From contig NZ_CABPTY010000002.1 of the NCBI RefSeq assembly GCF_902460415.1, forward strand, positions 258,857 to 322,856: a stretch of 64,000 bases of DNA. The letters run 5' to 3'. Positions 18,450-26,537 of this stretch are shown piece by piece; position 1 is the stretch's first letter, and each line of letters begins with the position of its first letter. Below the pieces are notes generated by a model, which had not been told where the DNA came from, did not search any database, and worked only from the letters and a program-made list of their open reading frames with translations. This DNA is from Campylobacter_A concisus_Y. GTDB lineage: Bacteria > Campylobacterota > Campylobacteria > Campylobacterales > Campylobacteraceae. A program made the translations under genes and the position numbers.

Positions 18450-19277
18450 TCAATGCTTTCCTAAAATTTCTAAATTCTCGCACGCTTCTTTTAAGCCATT
18501 TTTGCAGCTTCTAGTGAAAATTTCACGTGCTTTCTCTACATCTTCTTTTACGCCTTTGCCTTCAGCTAGCATGATGGCGTAGTTGTTGCAGCCCTTTTCA
18601 TATCCATATACACACGCTTGCTCGTAAAGTTTTGTGGCTTTTGTAAGGTTTTGATCAACGCCTTGAGCATAGACATATAAAAAACCGAGATTATCGCATC
18701 CTATGCCAGCTTCGTTTGCACAAGCCATTTCGTAGTTTGCTTTGGCTTTTGCATAGTCTTTCTCGACACCTTCGCCCTGCGCGTATAGATAGCCAAGGTT
18801 GCTACATCCTATGCCATCACCTGCCTTGCAAGCCTTTTCGTAAAGCTCTTTTGCCTTTTTAAGATCCTTTGTTACGCCGGTGCCATTTGCATAAAGCAAG
18901 CCAAGCTCCGTGCAACCCTCATTATCCTTACAAGCCTCTTCGTAAAATTTAACTGCTTTTTCGAGGTCTTTCTCTACGCCTTTGCCTTTTTCATAGACGT
19001 AGCCAAGATTACTGCAAGCCATAGAGAAATTTTGATCGCAAGCCTTTTCATAAAGCATCGCTGCCTTTGCTTCGTCTTTTTTGACGTTACCGTCGCCCCT
19101 ACTGTAAAGCACAGCTAGATTGTAGCAGCCTGATGCCTTTTTCTCTTTATCACAAGCATCTTCATAAATTTGTGCTAGCTTATTGTGATCGTCTTTTGCG
19201 CTTAAAGCCTCTTTGATATAGCCAGCATTTAATAGTCCCAAACAAGCAAACAATAAAACTAAACTCTTTTTCATCAT
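18450..19277 (-). CDS. Exported Sel1-repeat protein within the mcc locus
   Basis: 275 residues with a signal peptide (MMKKSLVLLFACLGLLNAGY). Then about seven Sel1-like repeats of roughly 36 residues with the pattern A-x-x-L-Y-E-x-A-C and G-C-x-N-L-G-x-L-Y-x-x-G-x-G-V, each carrying a cysteine pair that is expected to form a disulfide, as in Helicobacter Hcp proteins. Sel1 solenoids bind other proteins. It lies five bases before the end of the haem lyase gene in transcription order, between that gene and the double-NosL gene, which suggests a scaffold role in the same process. This is inference only. Confidence 0.85.
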   Translation of the reverse strand: MMKKSLVLLFACLGLLNAGYIKEALSAKDDHNKLAQIYEDACDKEKKASGCYNLAVLYSRGDGNVKKDEAKAAMLYEKACDQNFSMACSNLGYVYEKGKGVEKDLEKAVKFYEEACKDNEGCTELGLLYANGTGVTKDLKKAKELYEKACKAGDGIGCSNLGYLYAQGEGVEKDYAKAKANYEMACANEAGIGCDNLGFLYVYAQGVDQNLTKATKLYEQACVYGYEKGCNNYAIMLAEGKGVKEDVEKAREIFTRSCKNGLKEACENLEILGKH

Positions 19278-19282
19278 ATCTC

Positions 19283-21898
19283 CTAAATCTCTTTTATATC
19301 CTTACCTCTATAAGCAAAGACGATTAGCAAAGCCAAGAGCATTAAAAGCAAATAAAGCAAATTTGAAATGCTAAATCCATCGCCATTTGCGTATGAGTGA
19401 AGTCCACTTAGATAGAAATTTACACCAAAATAGGTAAAAATAACTGAACCAAAAGAGAGCACGCTAGCTACTAAAAAGATAAAAATATTTTTTAATCTTG
19501 GGATAAATCTTAAATGAAGCACAATGGCATAAATAATTATCGTAATGTACGACCAGCTCTCTTTGCTATCCCAGCCCCAGTATCTGCCCCAGCTCTCATT
19601 CGCCCAGACGCCGCCAAGAAAATTTCCAATAGTTAGCAAACTAAGTCCTATGATGAGGCTTAGCTCATTAGTTGCGGCGAGGTATCTTATCTGCTCACTA
19701 AGCTTTTGCTCGTTTTTTTGATTTTTTATAGCCATTAAAAGAAGCCCGAGAAGCCCGAGCACAAAGCTAAAGCCCAAAAAGCCGTAGCTTGCCGTGATGA
19801 CACTTACATGCACACTAAGCCAAAATGACTTTAAAACTGGGACTAGATTTGTTATTTGTGGATTTATAAAATTTAGATGAGCGACAAGTAAGCTCACACT
19901 TGCAAAAAGTGAAGCGGCCCCAAGAGCAAAGCTTTGATGTTTAAAAAATAAAACTCCAGCTAGTACACTTGCAAGCGAGATATACACTAAGCTCTCATAA
20001 GCATCACTCCAAGGCGCATGCCCTGAGATATAAGCACGAAGAGCTAAATTTAACAAATGTACCGCAAAGCCAAAATAAAATGCAAGGCTTAATGCACCCT
20101 CAAATCTAAATTTCTTTCCAGAAAATAACCTATAAAAGCCAAGAGCGAGCGAAACTAGCCCAAGGATCATGTAAAAATATATAAGAAATTTAAAAATTTC
20201 CATTTGATTATAAAGCACTTCAAGCTCCACCTTTGCCTCGCTTGGTGCAAGGGAGCCTAGAGTGCTTCTTTGATAGCTTGAAATTTTCTCCAAGCTCCTA
20301 TCAGCTTCTTTGCACTCACCACTTTTTACGCAAAGGCTTAAATTTTCTATATAAGCGCCCAAAATGCTTTTAAGCTCGCTTGAAATTTCACTTGAGCCAA
20401 AGGCTTCATTTACGCCTAGCCACGTGAGCTTATCACCATTTTTAGCTGGGATAAATTTTAAAATTTCTCCCTTTAATGCAAGGTATAAGACATTTAATCT
20501 CTCATCAAATTTGATCACGTCGTTGTCAAATTTATCTCTTTTTGAGGCGGATTTTTCATTTGCAACTTCTACAAATTTAGCCAGCTTATACTCGCCATTT
20601 TCGTTAAAAATGTCGTTAAAACTAGCAAATTTCTCATTAACTTCCAGAAGCTCGCCCACACGCTCGCTTGTGATCTTTACTATCCTTTTGTCCATCCACT
20701 CTTTTGGCGAGATGGCAAAAGAGAGCATTAGCTCCTCGCTGCTAAGCCCAAATAGCGTAGTTTTGGTTGAAATTTTACTTATCACAGCTATTGAGTAAGA
20801 GCCAGCTGGAGCGATTCTGCTATCAGCTTGAGTTAAAATTTTGGCAAATTTGCTTGCATGAGCGTCTAAATTTTTATTATTTTCATTAGCAAAATTTGGA
20901 GTAGCATTTAAAAGCAAAATCGCCAAAAATGCGATTTGCGAACCTTTTATAAAATTTAGCAGCCTAAAAAAACGGCTCTTTTTGCTAAATAAATTTGCCA
21001 CAAAGCCAAGACAAAGTAAAAAATATCCTATGTAAGTTGGGATTTTGCCAGGATCACGGCTGATCTCAAAAGCGCTTCCAAGCTCGTCAGGATCGTATGA
21101 AGACTGAAAAATTTTATAGCCATCAATCGTTAGTGGATTATTTAGCGAGATGTCGTACTTGTTGCCAGCGATACTTACTTTGCTTATATAAGATGATGGA
21201 CTATTTAGCCCCGCATATCGCTCTAAAATAAACTCGTCAAGCTTTAATAAAAATGGTAAATTTAAAGCCTTTGAGCTAAAGTAAAATTTCACCTCTTGCC
21301 CACCAAAACTTAGCACACTAGGCTCCAGCTCATATCCAGCTCCGCCTTTTAGCTTAACACTCTTTTTTTCGCCGTTAAAGCTTATTTCTAAACTGAGCGT
21401 AGCAGGAGCGTTTTTCTCATCTTTTTTATATCCAAGCAAGTTAATTATAAATTCCTTGCCGTCTATAAAATTTTTAAACTCAAAGTCGTTTTTACCAAAT
21501 AAGCTTAATTTTAATGGATAACTAAAATTTTCCCCAAGCATTTCGACTCTAAGATAAGGCTTAACGCTTTGCATTATATTTGAGCTTTGCAGAGCTCTAA
21601 GATGCATAACGCCCTCTTCGCCAAAATACCTTGTAAGTGCAGCCCCGATGAAGATAACGATAAAAGCAAGATGTATCAAAAATGCGCTAAATTTTTTATA
21701 CATCTTGGTTTTTACAATACTAATGGCTAAACAAATAGTGCAAGCAAACATAACACACTCGTACCAAAGCGCTTCATAGACAAGCACTCTGGCCGTTTGT
21801 GTGTCATAAAAATTTTCTAAAAAAGTCGCAAGCCCTGCACCAAAAGCAAGAATAAATAATAATATCAAAGACAAGCGGTAGATATTTAAAATTCTCAT
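19283..21898 (-). CDS. ccsA1: Cytochrome c haem lyase CcsA1-type (ResB-ResC fusion)
   Basis: An 871-residue system II cytochrome c synthetase. The N-terminal half is ResB/CcsB-like (four helices and a large periplasmic domain), the C-terminal half is ResC/CcsA with the haem-handling motif WGRYWGWDSKES and flanking histidines. Fused CcsBA enzymes are normal in epsilonproteobacteria; CcsA1 of Wolinella is the one dedicated to the CX15CH haem site of MccA. The position here, directly after mccD and in a locus with a CX15CH MccA, supports the same assignment. It starts 14 bases after mccD. Confidence 0.92.
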   Translation of the reverse strand: MRILNIYRLSLILLFILAFGAGLATFLENFYDTQTARVLVYEALWYECVMFACTICLAISIVKTKMYKKFSAFLIHLAFIVIFIGAALTRYFGEEGVMHLRALQSSNIMQSVKPYLRVEMLGENFSYPLKLSLFGKNDFEFKNFIDGKEFIINLLGYKKDEKNAPATLSLEISFNGEKKSVKLKGGAGYELEPSVLSFGGQEVKFYFSSKALNLPFLLKLDEFILERYAGLNSPSSYISKVSIAGNKYDISLNNPLTIDGYKIFQSSYDPDELGSAFEISRDPGKIPTYIGYFLLCLGFVANLFSKKSRFFRLLNFIKGSQIAFLAILLLNATPNFANENNKNLDAHASKFAKILTQADSRIAPAGSYSIAVISKISTKTTLFGLSSEELMLSFAISPKEWMDKRIVKITSERVGELLEVNEKFASFNDIFNENGEYKLAKFVEVANEKSASKRDKFDNDVIKFDERLNVLYLALKGEILKFIPAKNGDKLTWLGVNEAFGSSEISSELKSILGAYIENLSLCVKSGECKEADRSLEKISSYQRSTLGSLAPSEAKVELEVLYNQMEIFKFLIYFYMILGLVSLALGFYRLFSGKKFRFEGALSLAFYFGFAVHLLNLALRAYISGHAPWSDAYESLVYISLASVLAGVLFFKHQSFALGAASLFASVSLLVAHLNFINPQITNLVPVLKSFWLSVHVSVITASYGFLGFSFVLGLLGLLLMAIKNQKNEQKLSEQIRYLAATNELSLIIGLSLLTIGNFLGGVWANESWGRYWGWDSKESWSYITIIIYAIVLHLRFIPRLKNIFIFLVASVLSFGSVIFTYFGVNFYLSGLHSYANGDGFSISNLLYLLLMLLALLIVFAYRGKDIKEI

Positions 21899-21912
21899 CG
21901 CTCGCCTCTACT

Positions 21913-22878
21913 TTAAATGCTATAAGTTTGTCCCGCATAAAGTATAAACACCCTAAGCAGTAAAACACCGATAACAGCCGCTAATGAACTGATATAAAAG
22001 CTAAATTTTAGGCTAGCTACTTTTTTGCCAAATGCGAAATTTAAAACAAAAGGCACAATAAAGCCAACTAGCACAACACCAAGCCAAAAGAAATTTGCCC
22101 AAACGCCACTATAAAAAGCAACGGCTGCATTTTGCTGATAACTTGAACCAAGCAAAAGCGATACAAAAAGCATTAAAATGAGTAAAATTTCAGCTCCCAA
22201 AACACTAAATTCTACGCTATGAAGCGAATGAAGGTCACTTGAATGTGGATCTTCTTTAAATAAAGCTGCTGCGACCAAGCTACTGCCACTTATGCCAGCA
22301 CTTAGCCCTGAAGCTATAAATAAAGCTGGAAGCACAGCTGTGTTTAAGAGTGGAAATCTAATCAAAACTGAGATCAAAAATCCAGTATAAGCACAAATTA
22401 TTACAGCAAAAATAAGACAAATACGACTTAAAAATGGATAAAGCGGTATTAAAATTTTCATTATTAGCGCAAAAAGAGTGCTAAAGGATTTTAAACTTTT
22501 GGCTAAGAAATTTGAAATCTCATCATTAAATGCATAAAGGCACATCAAAAAGCTAAGCGGTATAAATACGCAAAGTCCAGCAACACCGATAGACATAACT
22601 GATGTGAAATTATAATTAATCAAAATTTTCCAAAACAAGAGTGGCTTTTCAAGATCAGCTATCAAGCAAACCATACCAAGCATGATGCTAACAAATGCTA
22701 AAAGCGAAGCAGCCTTAAAAAATGGACTAAAGCTCTCTTGCTTTTTATAGTGTTTTAAGAGTATGGCAGCGATTAGCGCTCCACCACTCATACCAGCTAG
22801 CAAAAGATAAACAGCGATCGGCCAGCCCCACTCTACTCCATGCGAAAATGTTGCAGTAAAATTTAATGCACCATCCAT
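21913..22878 (-). CDS. mccD: NrfD/PsrC-family quinol dehydrogenase MccD
   Basis: A 321-residue integral membrane protein with eight or nine helices, of the NrfD/PsrC family, which oxidise menaquinol and hand electrons to a partner ferredoxin. It begins GALNFTATFSHGVEWGWPIA and shows AVYLLLAGMSGGALIAAIL, the usual second-helix NrfD block. The start is one base past the mccC stop. With MccC it forms the membrane part that feeds MccA in the periplasm. Name follows Wolinella mccABCD, where the gene order is identical. Confidence 0.93.
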   Translation of the reverse strand: MDGALNFTATFSHGVEWGWPIAVYLLLAGMSGGALIAAILLKHYKKQESFSPFFKAASLLAFVSIMLGMVCLIADLEKPLLFWKILINYNFTSVMSIGVAGLCVFIPLSFLMCLYAFNDEISNFLAKSLKSFSTLFALIMKILIPLYPFLSRICLIFAVIICAYTGFLISVLIRFPLLNTAVLPALFIASGLSAGISGSSLVAAALFKEDPHSSDLHSLHSVEFSVLGAEILLILMLFVSLLLGSSYQQNAAVAFYSGVWANFFWLGVVLVGFIVPFVLNFAFGKKVASLKFSFYISSLAAVIGVLLLRVFILYAGQTYSI

Positions 22879-22879
22879 C

Positions 22880-23551
22880 TTACACCCCCATTTTTACTTT
22901 AGGAATATATCTAAGGCTTGGTTTTGTGCCAAGCTCTGCTCTTAGCCTTATGCTATCTTTTACGGCTAGTAGCTTACTGATGTGCGAATTTTCATCGTTA
23001 AGATCACCAAAGACGATCGCCTCATATCTACAAGCTTCTACGCAAGCTGGCTCTTTTTCGTCCTTTAAATTTGTATCTATGCAAAAGTTACAGCTTTGAG
23101 CTGAGTGCGTAACCTTATCGATATATCTCACGTCATATGGACAGGCTACGATGCAGTATTTACAGGCGATACAATCATCTATATTTGTAGTTTGTATGCC
23201 AGTTTTTTCGTCTTTATGACAAGCCTTGGTCGGACAAACAGCTACACAAGGCGCATCGACGCACTGCTGACAAGACACTCTTACAAATCTTTTATCGAGT
23301 AAATTTTTAGGATTAGTCTTATCTTCTATAAAAAGTCTCATCTGTCCTTTTGGGACTAAATTTACCTTTCTGCAAGCTATCTCGCAGTCTGTACAGCCAA
23401 CACATTTATTTTGGTCAAATATCATACCAAAGTGTGGTTTTTTTACACTTTCTTCACTCTTAAAAGCAAAACCACTACTTGCCGCACCAGCACCAGCAGC
23501 CACAACTACCATGCTTTTTAAAAAGGCTCTTCTATTTTTTTGATTTTGCAT
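22880..23551 (-). CDS. mccC: Four [4Fe-4S] cluster ferredoxin MccC with Tat signal
   Basis: NrfC-like electron carrier. I choose the ATG at 23551 because GGAG lies six bases upstream of it; the earlier in-frame ATG at 23563 has no ribosome site. The N-terminus NRRAFLKSMVVVAAGAG is a twin-arginine signal. Four cysteine groups follow: CVGCTDCEIAC, CQQCVDAPCVAVCPTKAC, CIACKYCIVACPYD, and CNFCID with CVEAC. It transfers electrons from MccD to MccA at the outer face of the inner membrane. Gene length and clusters are as in NrfC/PsrB proteins. Confidence 0.94.
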   Translation of the reverse strand: MQNQKNRRAFLKSMVVVAAGAGAASSGFAFKSEESVKKPHFGMIFDQNKCVGCTDCEIACRKVNLVPKGQMRLFIEDKTNPKNLLDKRFVRVSCQQCVDAPCVAVCPTKACHKDEKTGIQTTNIDDCIACKYCIVACPYDVRYIDKVTHSAQSCNFCIDTNLKDEKEPACVEACRYEAIVFGDLNDENSHISKLLAVKDSIRLRAELGTKPSLRYIPKVKMGV

Positions 23552-23571
23552 TTTTAACTCCATTTTATATC

Positions 23572-24330
23572 TTAATGAGGCTTTTTAATGCCCTCATTTA
23601 GTTCTTTTTCGTGAATTTTCTTTGCAGCCTCGGCTAACTCACCTGGCTTTAAGACCTTAACAAGCTCTATCTCAAAAACAATAGTCTCGCCTCCAGGTAT
23701 ACCCTCCATGCCGCTATTGCCGTATGCAAGTTCTGGCGGGATAACAAATTTAAACTTATCGCCCTCTTTCATGAGCATTAAGCCCTCTTCAAGACCTGGG
23801 ATCAAATTTAGCATAGAAAGATGAGCTGGAGCCTCTTTTGTCTCATCAAAGACCTTACCATCGATAAAACTAGCTTTGTAGTTTGCTATGATGATACTCT
23901 CTTGTTTTGGAGTTGCTCCTTTTTTGCTTGATTTTAAAATTTCATATTGTAATTTTGATTTTGTCGTTTTTACATTTTTATTTTTTGCATTTTTATCCAT
24001 AAAAGCCTTGCCCTGCTTTAAATTCTCTTTAAGTATGGCGGCTTCTTTTTCTTTTACTATCTTGTCTAAATTTTCAGCTCTTTTGTTTAGTAGCTTTGCT
24101 ATCTCATCATCGCTTAGTTTTAGCTCTCCTTTTAGTGCATCACTAAAACCTTTGATAACGGCTTCAGCATCGTAGCTAATGCCTATTTGTTTTTGTTCAA
24201 GTAACCCTTTTAAAACATATCCACCACTTGTTGCTCCCATGGCATAAGACTCATTTGAATCTACATTTGCAAGCAAACCAGAAGCACTTAAACTAAGAAG
24301 TAGCGTAAATTTTAAAACCTTATTTTTCAT
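23572..24330 (-). CDS. mccB: FKBP-type peptidyl-prolyl isomerase MccB
   Basis: A 252-residue exported isomerase (signal MKNKVLKFTLLLSLSASGLL). It has an FkpA/Mip-like N-terminal helical dimerisation part (residues 30-120) and a C-terminal FKBP domain with GLEEGLMLMKEGDKFKFVIP and GNSGMEGIPGGETIVFEIEL. The same gene follows mccA in Wolinella, where it is thought to help fold MccA in the periplasm. Between the mccA stop and this start there is a strong hairpin (24350-24369), which may lower its expression relative to mccA. Confidence 0.93.
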   Translation of the reverse strand: MKNKVLKFTLLLSLSASGLLANVDSNESYAMGATSGGYVLKGLLEQKQIGISYDAEAVIKGFSDALKGELKLSDDEIAKLLNKRAENLDKIVKEKEAAILKENLKQGKAFMDKNAKNKNVKTTKSKLQYEILKSSKKGATPKQESIIIANYKASFIDGKVFDETKEAPAHLSMLNLIPGLEEGLMLMKEGDKFKFVIPPELAYGNSGMEGIPGGETIVFEIELVKVLKPGELAEAAKKIHEKELNEGIKKPH

Positions 24331-24349
24331 ATCAAACCCTTAAGATTAA

Positions 24350-24369
24350 AGGGGCTAAAACTAGCCCCT
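24350..24369 (-). terminator. Intercistronic hairpin between mccA and mccB
   Basis: Perfect inverted repeat AGGGGCTA-AAAC-TAGCCCCT placed just after the mccA stop and 20 bases before the mccB start. There is no T-run long enough for a full intrinsic terminator on the minus strand, so it could be a partial terminator or a 3' stabiliser that raises mccA relative to the downstream genes. Confidence 0.6.
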
Positions 24370-24374
24370 AAATG

Positions 24375-26441
24375 CTATAAATTTTTATTCAAAATTCTTT
24401 GAGCTTCTTTTATATACTCTTTTGATGCATCGAGTTTTTGTTTAGTAAATTTAAATCCGTGCATACCCCATGAACCATCTTTTTCAACCATATCGATGAT
24501 CTCTTGAGCATTTTGGATAAGCTCATAAACTCTTACTTTATCACTTGCATCAAGTTTTTTAGTCTCAAGTAGTGAGTAAAGTCCTTCAATACCAATTTTA
24601 ACTTCAGAGAATTCATTCTTAACTGGAGTTTGCCATCCCATAACTTCATCATAAACTTGTTTTTGGTTTTTGAAGTGAAGTGTTGGTTTTAGCTCAGATA
24701 GTACTGGGCTGTGGCAGCCTTTGGTATCTTTCATATCCTTATCAGCCCAAGATGTTCTAGCGCACGCCCACATCAAGTCAACGTAGTTGTGACCATTTTT
24801 GTCTCTCTCAAAGTGCCAATCTTTAGCATCTCTTGGACCTTTAGCAGCATCGCCTGGTACTAGAGATTTCTCTTTTGGATCAACCATAATCTTCCAGATG
24901 TGAGATCTTCTTTGAGTATCAAAGCCAGCGTTGTCTTGGAACTGAACAGCGTAGAAATTCTCACAACTCATCATAAATGGCATGTGGCAAGATGCACAAG
25001 TGTTGTCTTTGTGAGTATCTGCTTTAGATGCGATATATGCTTGAGTCTCGTGGCAATCTTTACACTCTTTTCTAATTTTTGGTTTAGTATAGAATGAGCT
25101 TAGATAGCCTTGCTCTGAATTATAGTTCATACCTTTTACGTTTTTATCGCCTACAACTGGACCTGTGTTGTCGTGTGGATCGTGGCAAGTTACGCATCTC
25201 ATACCTTTGTCGTAGTGAGCTGTAAAGTATGATTGTGAACCTTCAGAACCACATCCTGGTCCCATTGACTTAAATTTAGAGCTTAATGATAGATCAAGCT
25301 TGCCGTTGTTTAATGGGTTAGCACGCATTAAGTCTGGGCTAAAGTTAAATCTTTGGTGGCAGCGTTCGCAGTTTGATGTTCTAAAATTTGTAGCCCCGTC
25401 AAGGTGACCGCCAGCTCCGTGGCACTCCTCACAGCTTACGCCTTTTGAGATAGTGTGTTTTTGAAGCTCTTTAGCATTACCAAGTGCTGCGTAAAATTCT
25501 GCTTTTGACTTAAAGTCAAATTTAACTGGGTGACAAACTTCACAATATGATGAGTTTGCTTGGAAGAACATTGATTTTTTATGTTTTGCGGCGTATGAAG
25601 CAAGACCTCTAACATATCCGCCATTATCGCCGTACTCTTCAAGAGTGCCAGGAAATTCTGGGACAAGCTCTTTTATCTTTTTAACAGTAGCGTCGTCTAA
25701 ATTTAACGCCCATGTTCTTTGCCATTGGTTACCACCAGCTACGATCTGACCTGTACCATCTCTTAGCAAACCACCCTCAACGTAGTAAGTGCCACGAAGT
25801 AACCACGCATCAACGTAGCCCATTTTGGTTCTTAAGTGACCAACGGTTGCGTAGATAACATCTGGAGTAATACCTTTTGGAAGGATAGAAGCTGTATCTT
25901 TGTCAAATACTGGCTCAGTTAGGTTGTTATTAACCTCTGGGTGCTCGCCAGGGAAACGCATAGTAGTTGCGTGGCGAGATCTGCTCCACACTTCATACTG
26001 AGCCGGGTGACACTCACCGCACTTTTCTGGTCCTACAAATTTATTAGGAAACTGAAGTGATGAAGTGGCTGGAATTCTATACATCATAGAGCTATAGCCC
26101 TTACCGCCATCTCTTTTACTAAGCTTTGACATATCAAAGCCATGTCCCTCGGCAAGCCACTCTAAGCCACGGTCGTGAACGACCATTTTACCGACGGTTT
26201 TACCACCATACTTTGTAAAAATAGGGTGGTTTTTAAATAACCAGTTATACATCTCTTGCTCTTCTACAACGTAGTCTTGCAAGGAGATAACACCTCTACT
26301 TTGCAGTGTGCCTTTAGGATTTGCGATAACATCACGTGCTTTATCGGACATCTGCATATTATGCTCTTCGCAACAGGCTTGTGAAGCGAAGATGCTAACA
26401 CCCATGAGCAAACCAGCTAAGGCTTTTTGTAGATTTCTCAT
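24375..26441 (-). CDS. mccA: Octahaem c-type cytochrome sulfite reductase MccA
   Basis: Periplasmic terminal reductase, sulfite to sulfide with six electrons. The 688 residues start with a signal peptide and carry seven CXXCH sites (CGECH, CEVCH, CEECH, CERCH, CVTCH, CKDCH, CASCH) plus one CX15CH site, Cys560 to Cys576-His577, the hallmark of MccA. Two cysteines that belong to no haem motif are at 397 (GPGCGSEGS) and 493 (MSCENF), 96 apart. The Cu(I) ligands of Wolinella MccA are, as I recall, Cys399 and Cys495, with the same spacing. A strong GGAGG precedes the ATG. Other multihaem reductases (NrfA, Otr, HAO) lack the CX15CH site. Confidence 0.96.
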   Translation of the reverse strand: MRNLQKALAGLLMGVSIFASQACCEEHNMQMSDKARDVIANPKGTLQSRGVISLQDYVVEEQEMYNWLFKNHPIFTKYGGKTVGKMVVHDRGLEWLAEGHGFDMSKLSKRDGGKGYSSMMYRIPATSSLQFPNKFVGPEKCGECHPAQYEVWSRSRHATTMRFPGEHPEVNNNLTEPVFDKDTASILPKGITPDVIYATVGHLRTKMGYVDAWLLRGTYYVEGGLLRDGTGQIVAGGNQWQRTWALNLDDATVKKIKELVPEFPGTLEEYGDNGGYVRGLASYAAKHKKSMFFQANSSYCEVCHPVKFDFKSKAEFYAALGNAKELQKHTISKGVSCEECHGAGGHLDGATNFRTSNCERCHQRFNFSPDLMRANPLNNGKLDLSLSSKFKSMGPGCGSEGSQSYFTAHYDKGMRCVTCHDPHDNTGPVVGDKNVKGMNYNSEQGYLSSFYTKPKIRKECKDCHETQAYIASKADTHKDNTCASCHMPFMMSCENFYAVQFQDNAGFDTQRRSHIWKIMVDPKEKSLVPGDAAKGPRDAKDWHFERDKNGHNYVDLMWACARTSWADKDMKDTKGCHSPVLSELKPTLHFKNQKQVYDEVMGWQTPVKNEFSEVKIGIEGLYSLLETKKLDASDKVRVYELIQNAQEIIDMVEKDGSWGMHGFKFTKQKLDASKEYIKEAQRILNKNL

Positions 26442-26537
26442 GTGCCCTCCTTTAAATTTTTTATCCTAAAATCAAAATGATTTCATACTGATAATACTAA
26501 CACCAAAAAAGGGTAGAAAAGGGGGAATTTTAATAAA

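Noticed and set aside
20364..20798. 144-codon plus-strand frame inside the haem lyase gene
   Set aside because: Antisense shadow of ccsA1: hydrophobic and serine-rich, no ribosome site, and the minus-strand frame has family motifs throughout.
23552..23563. Longer MccC start
   Set aside because: The GGAG ribosome site lies within this stretch and positions the second ATG; the twin-arginine motif is also better placed with the shorter start.
24375..26441. NrfA, octahaem tetrathionate reductase or hydroxylamine oxidoreductase as identity of the multihaem gene
   Set aside because: None has the CX15CH haem site, and the MccB-MccC-MccD-CcsA1 neighbours fit sulfite reduction.
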